Both the position numbers and the translations under genes were made by a program. Shown one piece after another: positions 6,590 to 15,667 of a stretch of DNA of 50,491 nucleotides. Each line of letters starts with the position of its first letter. Position 1 is the stretch's first letter. This DNA is from Rhodospirillales bacterium Ga0074136. GTDB lineage: Bacteria; Pseudomonadota; Alphaproteobacteria; Acetobacterales; Acetobacteraceae. Below the pieces are notes generated by a model. It saw only the letters and a program-made list of their open reading frames with translations, was not told the origin of the DNA and did no database searches. Location: positions 1-50,491 of the forward strand of contig LNEW01000088.1 of assembly GCA_001464375.1 (NCBI GenBank), read 5' to 3'.

Positions 6590-8092
6590 TCATACGACAC
6601 CGAGCGCGCGCCACGCGACGAGATGCGTCGCGAGCCGCCCGGCGATCTCCGCGGCCAGCGCATCGCGCGCCGGGGCATCGGCGCCCTGTGGCGCGAGATG
6701 ACGCGCCAGCGCCCCGGCCTCTGCCGGCAGGCCGGCCTGCAGCGCCACGATCGCGCCGAGGTCGACGGCCGATGCAGGGACGCCGCTGCCCAGCCCGAGT
6801 GCCACGGCGCCGAGCGGGGTGCCGCTCGCCTCTGCCTCGATCCCGTAGTGGTGCAGGATCGTCCGGTTGCACCGCGCGGCGCGCGCCGCCAAGCCAGCGT
6901 CGGCCGCGGCATCGCGCCACAGGGGATGGGCGATGAAGGTCTCGGTCAGCATGACCGCGATGTCGAACACCGAAAGGCCATCGGCGCCAGGCAGCGCGGC
7001 CAGGTCGGCAAGGCGCTTCGGCCCGCTGGACAGCGCGCCCAGCAGCGCCGCCTGCTGCGCCGGGGACAGCGAGGCGCTGCCGGCATGGGTTGGCAGCCGC
7101 ACCGTCGCCCGGGCAGGATCGCCGCCCAGCGCCAGGATGATATCGCCGAGCGCGTTGCGCGGCGCCGGCCGCCGCCCGCGCACGAAGATATCGAACCGGA
7201 AGCGCCGGTCGAGAAAGGCATCGAGCCGCGTCTGCGGGTCCATCCATGCCGGCAGCGCCGCGAGGCCAGCCTGCTGCGGCGGGCGCAGCTGAAGCTCGGC
7301 CATGCCGGCCGCCGGCCGCACCGGGCCCGCGTAGTCGAGCTGCGCACGGGCGAGGTCGCGCGCCAGGTCGGCCTGGAAGACCGGCCGCCAGAAATCGGTG
7401 AACCACTGGTGCGCCATGTAGTCCGGCGAGGCCTTGGCCCGCGCGACGATGCGGTCGAGTTCCGCCGCCGGCGGCAGGTGGGGCGAGCCGATGGCGCGGA
7501 TGCGCCCCAGCACCGCCAGCGCATGCGCGCCGCGTTCCGCCGGCGTGCCGGGCACGCCGCGCACCGCGTCCTGCAGCAGGCGCTGCAGCGCGATGTAGGG
7601 CGCCTGGGCGGGCAGCGCGTTGTAGCCCATCAGCACGATGCCGCCGGGCTTCACCCGCGCGCGCAGCAGCGCGAGGATCCCCTCCCGCACCACATCCGGC
7701 ACCCAGGTCCAGACGCCGTGGCACAAAACGATGTCCGCTTCGGGCAGCAGCCGTGCGGCGCGCGCCTCGTCGAAGCCGGCGAGGTCGGCCTCGATGAAGC
7801 GGGCATTGTCGAGCCCCGCATCGGCGGCGATCTCCTGCGCCTCGGCCACATGGGCGGGCTGGAGGTCGAGGCCGGTGACGTCCCAGCCCGGATTGGCCGC
7901 GGCCAGGATGATCGGCGTCAGGCCGCGCCCGCAGCCGATGTCGAGCACCGAGAGCCGGTCGCGGTCGCGCGGCGCCCAGGCGGCGCCGGCCAGCGTCACG
8001 GCCAGGTGCAGCCGCGCCGGCGCGACGATCGGGTCGAAGGCCGCGACGTAGCGGACGTCGGTGGCGCCGTAATGCGCGCTGGAGTCGGACAT
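6590..8092 (-). CDS. Class I SAM methyltransferase with regulatory domain, PKMT-like (copy 1)
   Basis: A 500-residue protein. The N-terminal SAM-binding domain has motif I DIGCGRG at 51-57 and the acidic GLDLQP at the end of strand 2. CHGVWTWVP at 124-132 and GYNALP at 156-161 follow. A central domain (about 200-310) matches the methyltransferase regulatory domain and a C-terminal winged-helix-like part follows. The CHGV-WVP and YN-LP blocks closely recall rickettsial protein lysine methyltransferases PKMT1/PKMT2, which modify the surface protein OmpB (from memory). The start at 8092 was chosen over an ATG 15 codons earlier because it aligns exactly with the start of the second copy. The copy-2 stop is 25 bases upstream. 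Substrate unknown; an outer-membrane or T6SS protein is the obvious guess. Confidence 0.82.
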   Translation of the reverse strand: MSDSSAHYGATDVRYVAAFDPIVAPARLHLAVTLAGAAWAPRDRDRLSVLDIGCGRGLTPIILAAANPGWDVTGLDLQPAHVAEAQEIAADAGLDNARFIEADLAGFDEARAARLLPEADIVLCHGVWTWVPDVVREGILALLRARVKPGGIVLMGYNALPAQAPYIALQRLLQDAVRGVPGTPAERGAHALAVLGRIRAIGSPHLPPAAELDRIVARAKASPDYMAHQWFTDFWRPVFQADLARDLARAQLDYAGPVRPAAGMAELQLRPPQQAGLAALPAWMDPQTRLDAFLDRRFRFDIFVRGRRPAPRNALGDIILALGGDPARATVRLPTHAGSASLSPAQQAALLGALSSGPKRLADLAALPGADGLSVFDIAVMLTETFIAHPLWRDAAADAGLAARAARCNRTILHHYGIEAEASGTPLGAVALGLGSGVPASAVDLGAIVALQAGLPAEAGALARHLAPQGADAPARDALAAEIAGRLATHLVAWRALGVV

Positions 8093-8117
8093 GGCGATCC
8101 TCGTGGTCCGGGACGCG

Positions 8118-9620
8118 TCAGACGACGCCGATCGCACGCCAGGCCGCCAGATGGCGGCTCAGCGTGTTCTCGATGCTGCGCTTGACCGCATCCACCGCGT
8201 CGGGGTCGTCCCGGCGCTGCACCAGCCGGTCCGTCAGGTGGTCGGCATCGGCCGGCACGCCCATGCGGATCGCCGCGACGATCGCGAGGCTGGTCATGCC
8301 CATCACGAAGGCGCTGCCGACCGCGGGCACAACGGCGCCGAGCGGCGCATGGCTGGCGAAGGCCTCCGCACCCAGGCGGCGCGCGATGGTGTCGTTGCAG
8401 CGCGTGGCGCGCCGGGCGAAGGCCGGGTCGGTCGGGACATCGCGCCACAGCGGGTGCGCGGTGTAGGTCTCGTACAGCATCAGCGCGATGTCGCGCTCCG
8501 ACAGGTCCCGGCAGGCCGGCAGCGCCGCCAGGTCGCGCAGGCGCTGCGGCCCCTTCTCCAGGGCATCGAGCAGCGCCGCGTTCTGCGCATCGGTCAGGCT
8601 GGCCAGGCCGGTGCGCGTGCCGAGCGTCATCACCGCGTGTTCCGGATTAACGCCGAGTGCCAGCCGGATGTCGCCAAGGGCAGTGGCCGCGGCGGGCCGG
8701 CGGCCGCGGACGAATATGTCGTTGCGGAAGCGCCGCTCGATGAAGGTATCGGTCAGGATTTCCTCGGGCATGGACGCCGGCAGCTGCGCATACCCCTCGC
8801 GCTGCGCTGCGGTCAGTTGCAGCTGGTGCAGGGCGGCCGAGGGCCGCGACGGCGCGCCGAATTCGATCTGCGCGGGCCCGAGGTCGCGCAGCAGGTCGGC
8901 GTGGAAGACCGGGCGCCAGAACGGGGTGAACCATTCATGCGCGGCATAGGCCGGCGCCACCGCGGCGGCTTCGAGGATCGGGTCGAGCACCTCGGCGCGC
9001 GGCAGGTGCGGCGACCCGCCGTCGCGCATGCGCCGCAGCACGGCGAAGGCGGCCCTCGCCTTCTCGGCGTCGCCGCCGGGGACCCCACGCGCCGCCTCCA
9101 TGAGGAAGCGCTGCATCGCGATGCAGTCGGCGAAGCCGGGCAAGGCGTTGTAGCCCATCAGCAACAGGCCGCCCGGCGCCAGGCGCGCCTTCAGCAGCGC
9201 GACGATGCCCAGGCGCACCGGGTCCGGCACCCAGGTCCAGACCCCGTTGCAGATGACGATGTCGACCTCGGGCAGCAGGCGCACGCTCGCCGCCTCGTCG
9301 AGCTCCGCGATGTCAGCCTCGATGAAGCGGGCATTGTCGAGGCCTGCCTCCGCGGCGATCTCGCGCGCCTCGGCGACGTGGACAGGCTGGAGGTCGAGGC
9401 CGATCACCTCCCAGCCGGGGTTGGCGGCCGCCAGCAGGCAGACCGTCAGGCCGCGCCCGCAGCCGATATCGAGCACGCGCAGCCGCTCGCGGTCGGCCGG
9501 TTCCCAGTGCACATCGGCGAGGGCGAGGGCGAGGTGCAGCCGCGCCGGGGAGGCATCGACGCCGAAGGCCGGCAGATAGCGACTGTCGGCGCCGCCGTAG
9601 CGGCCCTTGGCGTCCGTCAC
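8118..9620 (-). CDS. Class I SAM methyltransferase with regulatory domain, PKMT-like (copy 2)
   Basis: Also exactly 500 residues and collinear with the neighbouring copy along its whole length, so the pair arose by tandem duplication. Motif I is again DIGCGRG at 51-57. The block after it reads CNGVWTWVP, with Asn where copy 1 has His; GYNALP is kept. The first 160 residues are far more alike than the C-terminal halves, where the regulatory and winged-helix-like regions have diverged. This fits a change in substrate choice rather than chemistry. The ATG at 9620 follows GGGAGGATC. It sits 39 bases after the tssG stop on the same strand, so it is probably made with the T6SS structural genes. The family call is good; the protein-lysine substrate is inferred. 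Confidence 0.82.
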   Translation of the reverse strand: MTDAKGRYGGADSRYLPAFGVDASPARLHLALALADVHWEPADRERLRVLDIGCGRGLTVCLLAAANPGWEVIGLDLQPVHVAEAREIAAEAGLDNARFIEADIAELDEAASVRLLPEVDIVICNGVWTWVPDPVRLGIVALLKARLAPGGLLLMGYNALPGFADCIAMQRFLMEAARGVPGGDAEKARAAFAVLRRMRDGGSPHLPRAEVLDPILEAAAVAPAYAAHEWFTPFWRPVFHADLLRDLGPAQIEFGAPSRPSAALHQLQLTAAQREGYAQLPASMPEEILTDTFIERRFRNDIFVRGRRPAAATALGDIRLALGVNPEHAVMTLGTRTGLASLTDAQNAALLDALEKGPQRLRDLAALPACRDLSERDIALMLYETYTAHPLWRDVPTDPAFARRATRCNDTIARRLGAEAFASHAPLGAVVPAVGSAFVMGMTSLAIVAAIRMGVPADADHLTDRLVQRRDDPDAVDAVKRSIENTLSRHLAAWRAIGVV

Positions 9621-9659
9621 GCGATCCTCCCTAACGGCAGCCTAGCGATCGCGCCGGCA

Positions 9660-10772
9660 TCATACGACGTCCCGCGGTTCGAACAGCGCGTCGCGCGCAT
9701 CGGCGCGGCGCGGTCGCGACGCCCCGGTCCAGGTCGACCAGCCGAGCTGGGCGCCGCCGCCGGCCCGTGCCGTCGGCACCTCGTCCTTGTGCAGCACGAG
9801 GTTGACCGCGAAGGCGGTGTCCTGGCCCACGAACAGGCGCGCGAGTTGCGTGATGCGCTGCCAGGACGGCGTGCCCGGCAGCAGGGCGTCGAATTCCGCG
9901 CGGGTCAGCGGGCCGAAGCGGATGATGAAGCGTGCCTGCGCGTCCCAGACCTGCGCGCCGGCGGTCGCCGAGACCCCCAGCGCGCAATGCTGCGGCGCCG
10001 CGCGGCCCTTGGGCATGCGGGTCTGCTCGGCCTCGGGCAGGCGGATATAGCCGCCGGCGAATTCCTCGATCTCAACCCGCCGCCCGGTCTCCGCCTGCAG
10101 CATGGCGCGCAGGCGTTCGGCGCTGCGCGTGCGCGAGGCGAGGTTGCCGGCGTGATAGAGCAGGTCCTGCCGGTCGACGCGCATCCGCCCGTCGAGATGG
10201 CCCGTGCCCATGCCGATGGTGGCCGACAGCGCATCGGTGGTCGGCTGCGGGTTGCGCGTCGGGCGATACTTGGCGCCGGCCTTGGGGAACAATCCGACGC
10301 TGCGCCGCGCCACCATGTCGAGGAAGGCGTGCAGCGCCATCGACCGCTTGCGCTGTTCGGTCGCCACCATCGCCGTGTGGTGGCGCGGCAGCACGCCGCC
10401 GGCGCCAACCAGGCCGAAGGTGCCCAGCGTGAGTTCGCCTTCCTCGGGCTTGGCCTGCAGCACCGCGCCGGCCGGCATGGCGAGGCGCGCCTGGCTGCGC
10501 AGGCGGAGCGTCTCGGGCTCGTTTGCCGCGGTGCCGGAGGCGTGCAGCGTCACCGCCACCGCCTGGTCGAGGTCGAAGCGCGCCGGTTCGCGCTTGAGCC
10601 GGTCGACCGGAGAGAGCGGCGCGAGCGCCGACGAGGGCGGCGGTTCGGGCGGCGGGCGGGACGCGGCGACCGCCTGTTCGGTCGCGACCGCGAGATCCTC
10701 GAACGCCGGCAGCGCCTCCGGTGGCGGCGCCGGCGGGGGCTGGGCGTCGTCCTCGGGTGCCGCGCCGCTCAC
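9660..10772 (-). CDS. tssG: T6SS baseplate subunit TssG
   Basis: A 370-residue TssG (ImpH/VasB). With TssE, TssF and TssK it builds the baseplate wedge on the cytoplasmic side of the inner membrane. Family features include PSSALAPLSPVDRLKREP-type N-terminal sequence, LPRHHTAMV, LHAFLDM, YHAGNLASRTRSAERL and RFIIRFGPLTRAEFDALLPG. The first 50 residues are a Pro/Ala/Glu-rich extension not typical of the core domain. The GTG at 10772 overlaps the TGA of tssF as GTGA, which fixes the start and suggests translational coupling. Confidence 0.92.
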   Translation of the reverse strand: MSGAAPEDDAQPPPAPPPEALPAFEDLAVATEQAVAASRPPPEPPPSSALAPLSPVDRLKREPARFDLDQAVAVTLHASGTAANEPETLRLRSQARLAMPAGAVLQAKPEEGELTLGTFGLVGAGGVLPRHHTAMVATEQRKRSMALHAFLDMVARRSVGLFPKAGAKYRPTRNPQPTTDALSATIGMGTGHLDGRMRVDRQDLLYHAGNLASRTRSAERLRAMLQAETGRRVEIEEFAGGYIRLPEAEQTRMPKGRAAPQHCALGVSATAGAQVWDAQARFIIRFGPLTRAEFDALLPGTPSWQRITQLARLFVGQDTAFAVNLVLHKDEVPTARAGGGAQLGWSTWTGASRPRRADARDALFEPRDVV

Positions 10773-12601
10773 AGCAGGGTCCGGGTGCCGCTGCGTGCCG
10801 GGAAGCGGGCGACCACGCCCGGCCGCCCGCGCAGCGCGACCTGCGTGCGGGAGAAGGCATTGACCGAGACCTGAAGCGCCAGGAAACGCTCCAGCACCTG
10901 CGCCAGCGGATAAAGCCCCGCCGCGACCCAGGTCTGGGCATCGAAGGTCAGCGTCACCTCGAGCCCGCGCGCGAAGGCGCCGGCCCGCCCGCCCGGCAGC
11001 CGCGCGACACCCGGGCGCGTATCCACGGTCACCAGGGACGACAAGGCGGCGCGCGTCTCGGCGGTGTCGCGCAGATCGTGCAGGCGCAGGATCTCGCGCA
11101 GCGCCGCCGCCCCCGCCTCCCCGCCCGTCACCGACAGGTGATTGAGCGCCAAATGCGAAATCAGCCGCCAGGCGCCCCGGTCGTTCAGCCCCGGCCGCAG
11201 CGTGGGCGTCGGCGGCGACAGGCAATCGACCGCCGCGATCGCCGCGCCACCCTGCGAGACGCGCAGCCGCGGCTGGCCGGCGCCGAACGGCAGCAGCGCC
11301 GGCAGGTCGCGGTTGCAGCAGGACGCCTCGATGGTCAGCACGCCCTCGGCGAGGCGTGCGGGGTCGAAGCCGGCATCGCGCAGTTCGATCCAGGTCTGGG
11401 TGCCGGTGATGGGCGGCGTGGCACCGCGGCGGAAGGTGACGTAGTTCGCCTCGGCGGCCGTGGTTTCCTCGGCATCGGCCTCGTTGCGCCCGAGCCGGTA
11501 GAAGGGCAGCACCGGGCGGCGCACGCCATCGGGGCGGCTCTCGCGCACGGCGTCGATGGCATAGACCTCGAGCGCGGCGGGGCGGCGGGCGTCGGGCACC
11601 ACCATCCACTCGGACTGCGTGCCGTCCAGCGCGATGGGCTCGCAGCGATGGGGGAAGATGTTGATCGCCGGCGTGCAGCCCAGCGCGACGTTCTCGGGGC
11701 CGAGCACCCGCTCCAGCTCGGGCATGGCGCGGTTGAGGTAGATGTAGATGTCGAGCCGGTCGCTCTCCTGGAGCAGCGTCCGCGCCTCGAGGCCCGTGAG
11801 GTCGAGGTAGAGGAACTTCTCCGGGAAGGCGAACCACTCGGTGAGCATCCGGTAGCCGGCGAAGGCGCGGTTCGGCCAGGGCAGCGCCGCTTCGTCGTGG
11901 CCGAAGCCACCAGGCTGCAGCCGGTCGGGGTCGAGCAGCGTGGGCCGCGGGTCGGCCGGGCTGTCGGCCAGCGCGATACCGACGCACGACGTGCAGAGCA
12001 GTTCGTGCAGCAGCGCCGGCACCGCGCCCACGCCGCGCAGGTGCAGCCGCAGCCGATCAAGCCCGATCTTCGAGAAGGTGGCGTCCGGCGTGGTCACCCG
12101 CAGGCCGATGCGCAGGCAGGCCAGCGCGGCCTGCACGCGGTTGTTCGCGGGGGCCGCGATCGGCTGGCCGGCGAGCTTGAAGGTCTCGATCGCGACCGGC
12201 CAGATGGTGACGTCGTGGCAGGTCTGGAAGCGCACGGGTTCGCCGCGCACCGGCTCGGTTTCCAGCATCAGGCCGCGCGCCACGCGCATCGGGCCCTGCG
12301 CATCCGGCGCCGGACCCAGGCGCAGCGTGGTCATCGACGGCACCGGTGCCAGCAGATGCGGCGAGAGCATCTCGAGCAGCGTCTCGCTGAATTCGGGCAG
12401 CTCGTCGTCCAGGCGCTGCTGCACCCGGGCCGACAGGTAGGCGACGCCTTCGAGCAGGCGCTCGACATAGGGGTCGTCTACCGCCTCGGGTGTCACGCGC
12501 AGCCGCGCGGCGACCTTCGGATAGGCGTCGGCGAATTCGCCGGCGAGCTTGCGGATCGCGCCGAGTTCCCGGTTGTAGTAGGGCAGCAGGCTCTCGGACA
12601 C
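10769..12601 (-). CDS. tssF: T6SS baseplate subunit TssF
   Basis: A 610-residue TssF (ImpG/VasA), a normal length for the family, forming the baseplate core with TssG. The N-terminus MSESLLPYYNRELGAIRKLA and the nearby FADAYPKVAARL are the standard opening. YVERLLEGVAYLSARVQQRL and PEFSETLLEMLSPHLLAPVPSM follow. The stop overlaps the tssG start (GTGA). The tssE stop lies three bases upstream of its start codon, so tssE, tssF and tssG are one tightly packed unit. Confidence 0.95.
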   Translation of the reverse strand: MSESLLPYYNRELGAIRKLAGEFADAYPKVAARLRVTPEAVDDPYVERLLEGVAYLSARVQQRLDDELPEFSETLLEMLSPHLLAPVPSMTTLRLGPAPDAQGPMRVARGLMLETEPVRGEPVRFQTCHDVTIWPVAIETFKLAGQPIAAPANNRVQAALACLRIGLRVTTPDATFSKIGLDRLRLHLRGVGAVPALLHELLCTSCVGIALADSPADPRPTLLDPDRLQPGGFGHDEAALPWPNRAFAGYRMLTEWFAFPEKFLYLDLTGLEARTLLQESDRLDIYIYLNRAMPELERVLGPENVALGCTPAINIFPHRCEPIALDGTQSEWMVVPDARRPAALEVYAIDAVRESRPDGVRRPVLPFYRLGRNEADAEETTAAEANYVTFRRGATPPITGTQTWIELRDAGFDPARLAEGVLTIEASCCNRDLPALLPFGAGQPRLRVSQGGAAIAAVDCLSPPTPTLRPGLNDRGAWRLISHLALNHLSVTGGEAGAAALREILRLHDLRDTAETRAALSSLVTVDTRPGVARLPGGRAGAFARGLEVTLTFDAQTWVAAGLYPLAQVLERFLALQVSVNAFSRTQVALRGRPGVVARFPARSGTRTLL

Positions 12602-12604
12602 CGA

Positions 12605-13096
12605 TCAGTCCTCCCGCACCGCGACGTCGAGCGTGGTCGGGCGCACCAGGGTCTCGAAGGAGATGTGCTCGGGGACCGGGTCGGTGCGCAGCACGGCCTC
12701 GATGCGCAGGCGCAGCACGCGGTCGATCGATTCACGTTCCTCCTGGCGCAGCTGCACCTTCACGTTCATCAGCCGTGGTTCGAACCGCGTGATGGTCGCC
12801 TGGATTTCGCGCGACAGAGCGATGCGGCGGTCTTCCTCGGTGAAGGACCCTGCGGTCGGGTCGGGCACGCCGTAGCCGATCGGCGAGAGCGGCAGTTCGG
12901 CAAGCCCGGGCAGCGGCGGCAGACGGCGCCGGCGCGCGTTCAGCAGGGCTTCCAGGTCGCGGCGCACCGCGAGGCGCAGCTGTTCAACCGCGAGGGATTG
13001 GGACAGCGGCGGGTCGCGCGGGCTGTCCGGGTCGGAATCCAGCAGGCGGTCGAGCAGCGGCAGGCGGATGCGCGGGCTGGAACGGGTGTCGCTCAT
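12605..13096 (-). CDS. tssE: T6SS baseplate subunit TssE (gp25-like)
   Basis: A 163-residue TssE, related to phage T4 gp25, which links the baseplate to the first sheath ring. The N-terminal RIRLPLLDRLLD, then AVRRDLEALLNARR and LPLSPIGYGVPD are typical. The end SFETLVRPTTLDVAVRED is also usual. The Arg/Asp-rich RDLEALLN helix corresponds to the EPR-type interaction region. The ATG at 13096 gives the family length; longer readings add unrelated sequence. About 190 bases without a gene separate it from the tagJ stop upstream. Confidence 0.9.
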   Translation of the reverse strand: MSDTRSSPRIRLPLLDRLLDSDPDSPRDPPLSQSLAVEQLRLAVRRDLEALLNARRRRLPPLPGLAELPLSPIGYGVPDPTAGSFTEEDRRIALSREIQATITRFEPRLMNVKVQLRQEERESIDRVLRLRIEAVLRTDPVPEHISFETLVRPTTLDVAVRED

Positions 13097-13289
13097 TGTT
13101 CTGGCCTCAGGCGCCGGCACCGCCGTGCGGCGGCTTGGCTTGCGCGCCCCGCGCTGGTGTGCCGGGTGCCGCGGTCGGTCCGGGCGCGGCCGCGCCGTGC
13201 GCTTCCCGCCCGAGGCAGGGCCTCGGGCCACCAGTGCGGGTGGCGACGGGTGTGGCCTCCCTGTGATCGATAGCGGTAGGCACGCACCA

Positions 13290-14075
13290 TCAATCGAAGG
13301 CCAGTTCGTCGAGTTCGGCGAGCGTCTTCGCCTCGTCGCCGACCAGATATTCGCGGCCGCCCAGGCCGCGTACCAGGCCGGCATTCTCCTGCCATTCCGT
13401 GCCACGGCCCAGGCGCAGCGGGCTCGGCATGTCGCGGGCGGTCCAGGGATAGACCACCGGGATGTAGACCACGCCTTCCTGGCCGTCCTTCATCTCGATG
13501 GTGCAGCGGCGCCAATACAGGTCGCGCGGGCGCTTGGGCGCATCGAAGGACAGCATGCGCAGGCGCTCGGTCGGCACCCACATGTATTCGCCGCCGGCGG
13601 TGTGCACCTCGATCATCGCGGCAAACACGTCGTCCACGTCGCGGAAATCGTCGAAGGCGACATCGCCGACCTTGCCGGTGACGCGCGGGCGCAACGATTC
13701 AATCTCGAGCGCCGCCGCGGCCGCGCCGGCATGGTCACCGGCGCGCAGCAAGGTGATGGCCTGCGCCGCCGCCTTCTGCGCGTCGGTCGGGTCCTCGCCC
13801 TGGAACTTGGGCACGCGGCCTTCCATCAGGACCTGGCGGCGCACCACCTCGCCGCGGATGAGCTGGCGGAACTCCATCACGGTCGGCGAGGGGGTTTCCT
13901 CGAGCACGGCGTCGAGCGAACGGTCGGCCCGCTCGAACTCGCCGGCGAAGACCAGCATTTCCGCGAGCAGCCAACGCGCGCCGGCCTCCCGCGGGGCTGC
14001 CTTGACCGCGGCGGTCGCCGCCGCCACCGCCCCCTCGATGTCGCCTGCCTTGAACGCTTCGCCTGCCGTGGTCAT
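13290..14075 (-). CDS. tagJ: T6SS accessory protein TagJ (ImpE/SciE type)
   Basis: A 261-residue TagJ/ImpE protein. The N-terminal half (residues 1-130) is TPR-like (EAFKAGDIEGAVAAATAAVKA, LLAEMLVFAGEFERAD). The C-terminal half carries MIEVHTAGGEYMWVP and EGVVYIPVVYPW, characteristic of the SciE family. TagJ binds the TssB N-terminus and is thought to assist ClpV-driven sheath disassembly. The ATG at 14075 overlaps the TGA of the upstream tssC2 as ATGA. Its presence agrees with an imp-type system. Confidence 0.92.
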   Translation of the reverse strand: MTTAGEAFKAGDIEGAVAAATAAVKAAPREAGARWLLAEMLVFAGEFERADRSLDAVLEETPSPTVMEFRQLIRGEVVRRQVLMEGRVPKFQGEDPTDAQKAAAQAITLLRAGDHAGAAAAALEIESLRPRVTGKVGDVAFDDFRDVDDVFAAMIEVHTAGGEYMWVPTERLRMLSFDAPKRPRDLYWRRCTIEMKDGQEGVVYIPVVYPWTARDMPSPLRLGRGTEWQENAGLVRGLGGREYLVGDEAKTLAELDELAFD

Positions 14076-15634
14076 GCCGCTTGCCTCGCCGCCTGGAGAT
14101 CCGTCACGAGGCGGAAGGCCGCCCCCACCTCGTCCAACTGGTAGTGCGGCTGCAGCATCACGACGCAGCCGAAGACGCCCGGTTGCCCGGTCTTTTCCAC
14201 CACCTCGACGCGCGCATCCCTGAGCGGGTAGCGCGCGCCGGTGTCGCCGCCGGCGGCCGAGATGTTCGTGAAGCCTTGCAGCCATCGCTGCAACCGCCGT
14301 TCGATCTCGTCCGCGGTCTTGAACGACCCCACCATGTCGCGGCCCATCAGCTTCACGCAATGGGCGAAACGGCTGACGCACAGCATGGCGTTGAACTGCG
14401 CCGAGAGCCGCTGGTTCGCATTGGCCGCCATCGATGTCTCGCCGCTCATGCGCGGCGGGCGGTGGATCGACGGCGTGGCCGCGAAGGATCCCTCGGGCAG
14501 CAATTCCAGGCCGATGAAGGGCACGAAGCCGGCCTCGACCGCCTGGCGTTCCTGGTCGTCGGTCAGCGCCACCTCGACCGGCGGGCGCAGGCACGCATCG
14601 CGCGGGTCGCCGGACAGGCGTTCCGCCGGCAGGCCCTCGATCACGCCGCCCGACGGGTCGCGGTTGACCGCCGCACCGCGCACATCGGCCGGCCAGGAGG
14701 ATCGCGCGAAGGCACGCACGGCTGCGGCGGCCAGCGCGTAGCCGGCATTCATCCACACCCGCGAATCCGATCCCGCTGCGTGTTCACGGTAGCGGAAGCG
14801 GTCGGCGCGGGTGCCGTCATCGGGCCACGGCGCGCGGCCCAGCGCGCGCGGCAGCACCACCGACAGGAAGCGGCTGTCCTCGCGCCCCTGGAGCGAGCGC
14901 CAGCGCGTGCGGTCGGCCGCGCGAAGCACGTCGGTCAGGTCGGCCGCGGCCCCCAGGCCGGACCAGCTGTCGAAACCCAGCAGCGCCGGATGCGCGGCGA
15001 TCGCCGCCGGCGCGAAGGCGGCCGCGGCTACGCCGGCCAGACCATCGAGCCCCGCCACGTCGTCGGTCGGGCTGCCCGGGCCGGGTGCGTGGCGGACCTC
15101 GTAGTCAGCGACCAGCATGCCGAAGGGTTCGCCGCCGGGCGTGCCGAATTCGCCCTCGTAGACCATCTTGAACAGGGCGGACTGGTCGAATTCCAGCGCG
15201 CGTTCGAAGTCGCGGCACAATTCGGCCCAGCGCGCCGGCAGGAAGCGCAGCTTGACCCGCGCGCCGAACGGAACGCGCTCGCTCAGCCACGCCATGCCGC
15301 GCCAGGTTCCTTCGAGGCGGCGCAGGCGGTCGTGGTGCAGCACGGCATCGAGCTGCACGGCGATCAGCCGATCGAGCGCCGCGATGTCACGATCGACCGC
15401 TTCCTCGAGCCGGCGGATGGCGCTGCGACGCCCACGCGGCGTGCCATCGTGATCGAGGATGCGGGCAAGGTGGTTGCCGAACCACGCGGTCATGCAGGCT
15501 GCGGCGGAGCGGTCGGTGATGAAGGCCGCCACGGCCTCCGCCCCGCTCGCGCCGGCGCCCTGCCCGAGGAAACGCCCGGACAGGACGATGGCGCGCAACG
15601 CGACGGGCGGGTCAGGTGCGGTTGACGGCGGCAT
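14072..15634 (-). CDS. tssC2: Second TssC-like sheath protein (TssC40/ImpD type)
   Basis: A 520-residue paralogue of the large sheath subunit, intact. Shared family blocks are [35 protein letters not shown] and the C-terminal [16 protein letters not shown]. The N-terminal 50 residues differ from the main TssC. Agrobacterium and other imp-type systems carry two TssC proteins (TssC40 and TssC41, both needed for secretion, from established work), and this one corresponds to the TssC40 side. It overlaps tagJ by ATGA, and its start is 33 bases after the stop of the disrupted tssC. Because the main tssC here is broken, whether this paralogue can polymerise with TssB matters; it is too divergent to assume so. 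Confidence 0.9.
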   Translation of the reverse strand: MPPSTAPDPPVALRAIVLSGRFLGQGAGASGAEAVAAFITDRSAAACMTAWFGNHLARILDHDGTPRGRRSAIRRLEEAVDRDIAALDRLIAVQLDAVLHHDRLRRLEGTWRGMAWLSERVPFGARVKLRFLPARWAELCRDFERALEFDQSALFKMVYEGEFGTPGGEPFGMLVADYEVRHAPGPGSPTDDVAGLDGLAGVAAAAFAPAAIAAHPALLGFDSWSGLGAAADLTDVLRAADRTRWRSLQGREDSRFLSVVLPRALGRAPWPDDGTRADRFRYREHAAGSDSRVWMNAGYALAAAAVRAFARSSWPADVRGAAVNRDPSGGVIEGLPAERLSGDPRDACLRPPVEVALTDDQERQAVEAGFVPFIGLELLPEGSFAATPSIHRPPRMSGETSMAANANQRLSAQFNAMLCVSRFAHCVKLMGRDMVGSFKTADEIERRLQRWLQGFTNISAAGGDTGARYPLRDARVEVVEKTGQPGVFGCVVMLQPHYQLDEVGAAFRLVTDLQAARQAA

Positions 15635-15667
15635 GGCGCCGTTCCTCCCTGCCCCGCCCGGCCGCGA

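Noticed and set aside
13097..13289. Possible small gene between tssE and tagJ
   Set aside because: Short frames here have no ribosome binding site and read as Arg/Gly-rich shadows; nothing supported in this 193-base gap.
14072..15634. Second TssC considered as a recent duplicate that replaces the broken tssC
   Set aside because: It is a distant paralogue with a different N-terminus, and imp-type systems normally carry both, so it is unlikely to be a back-up copy.
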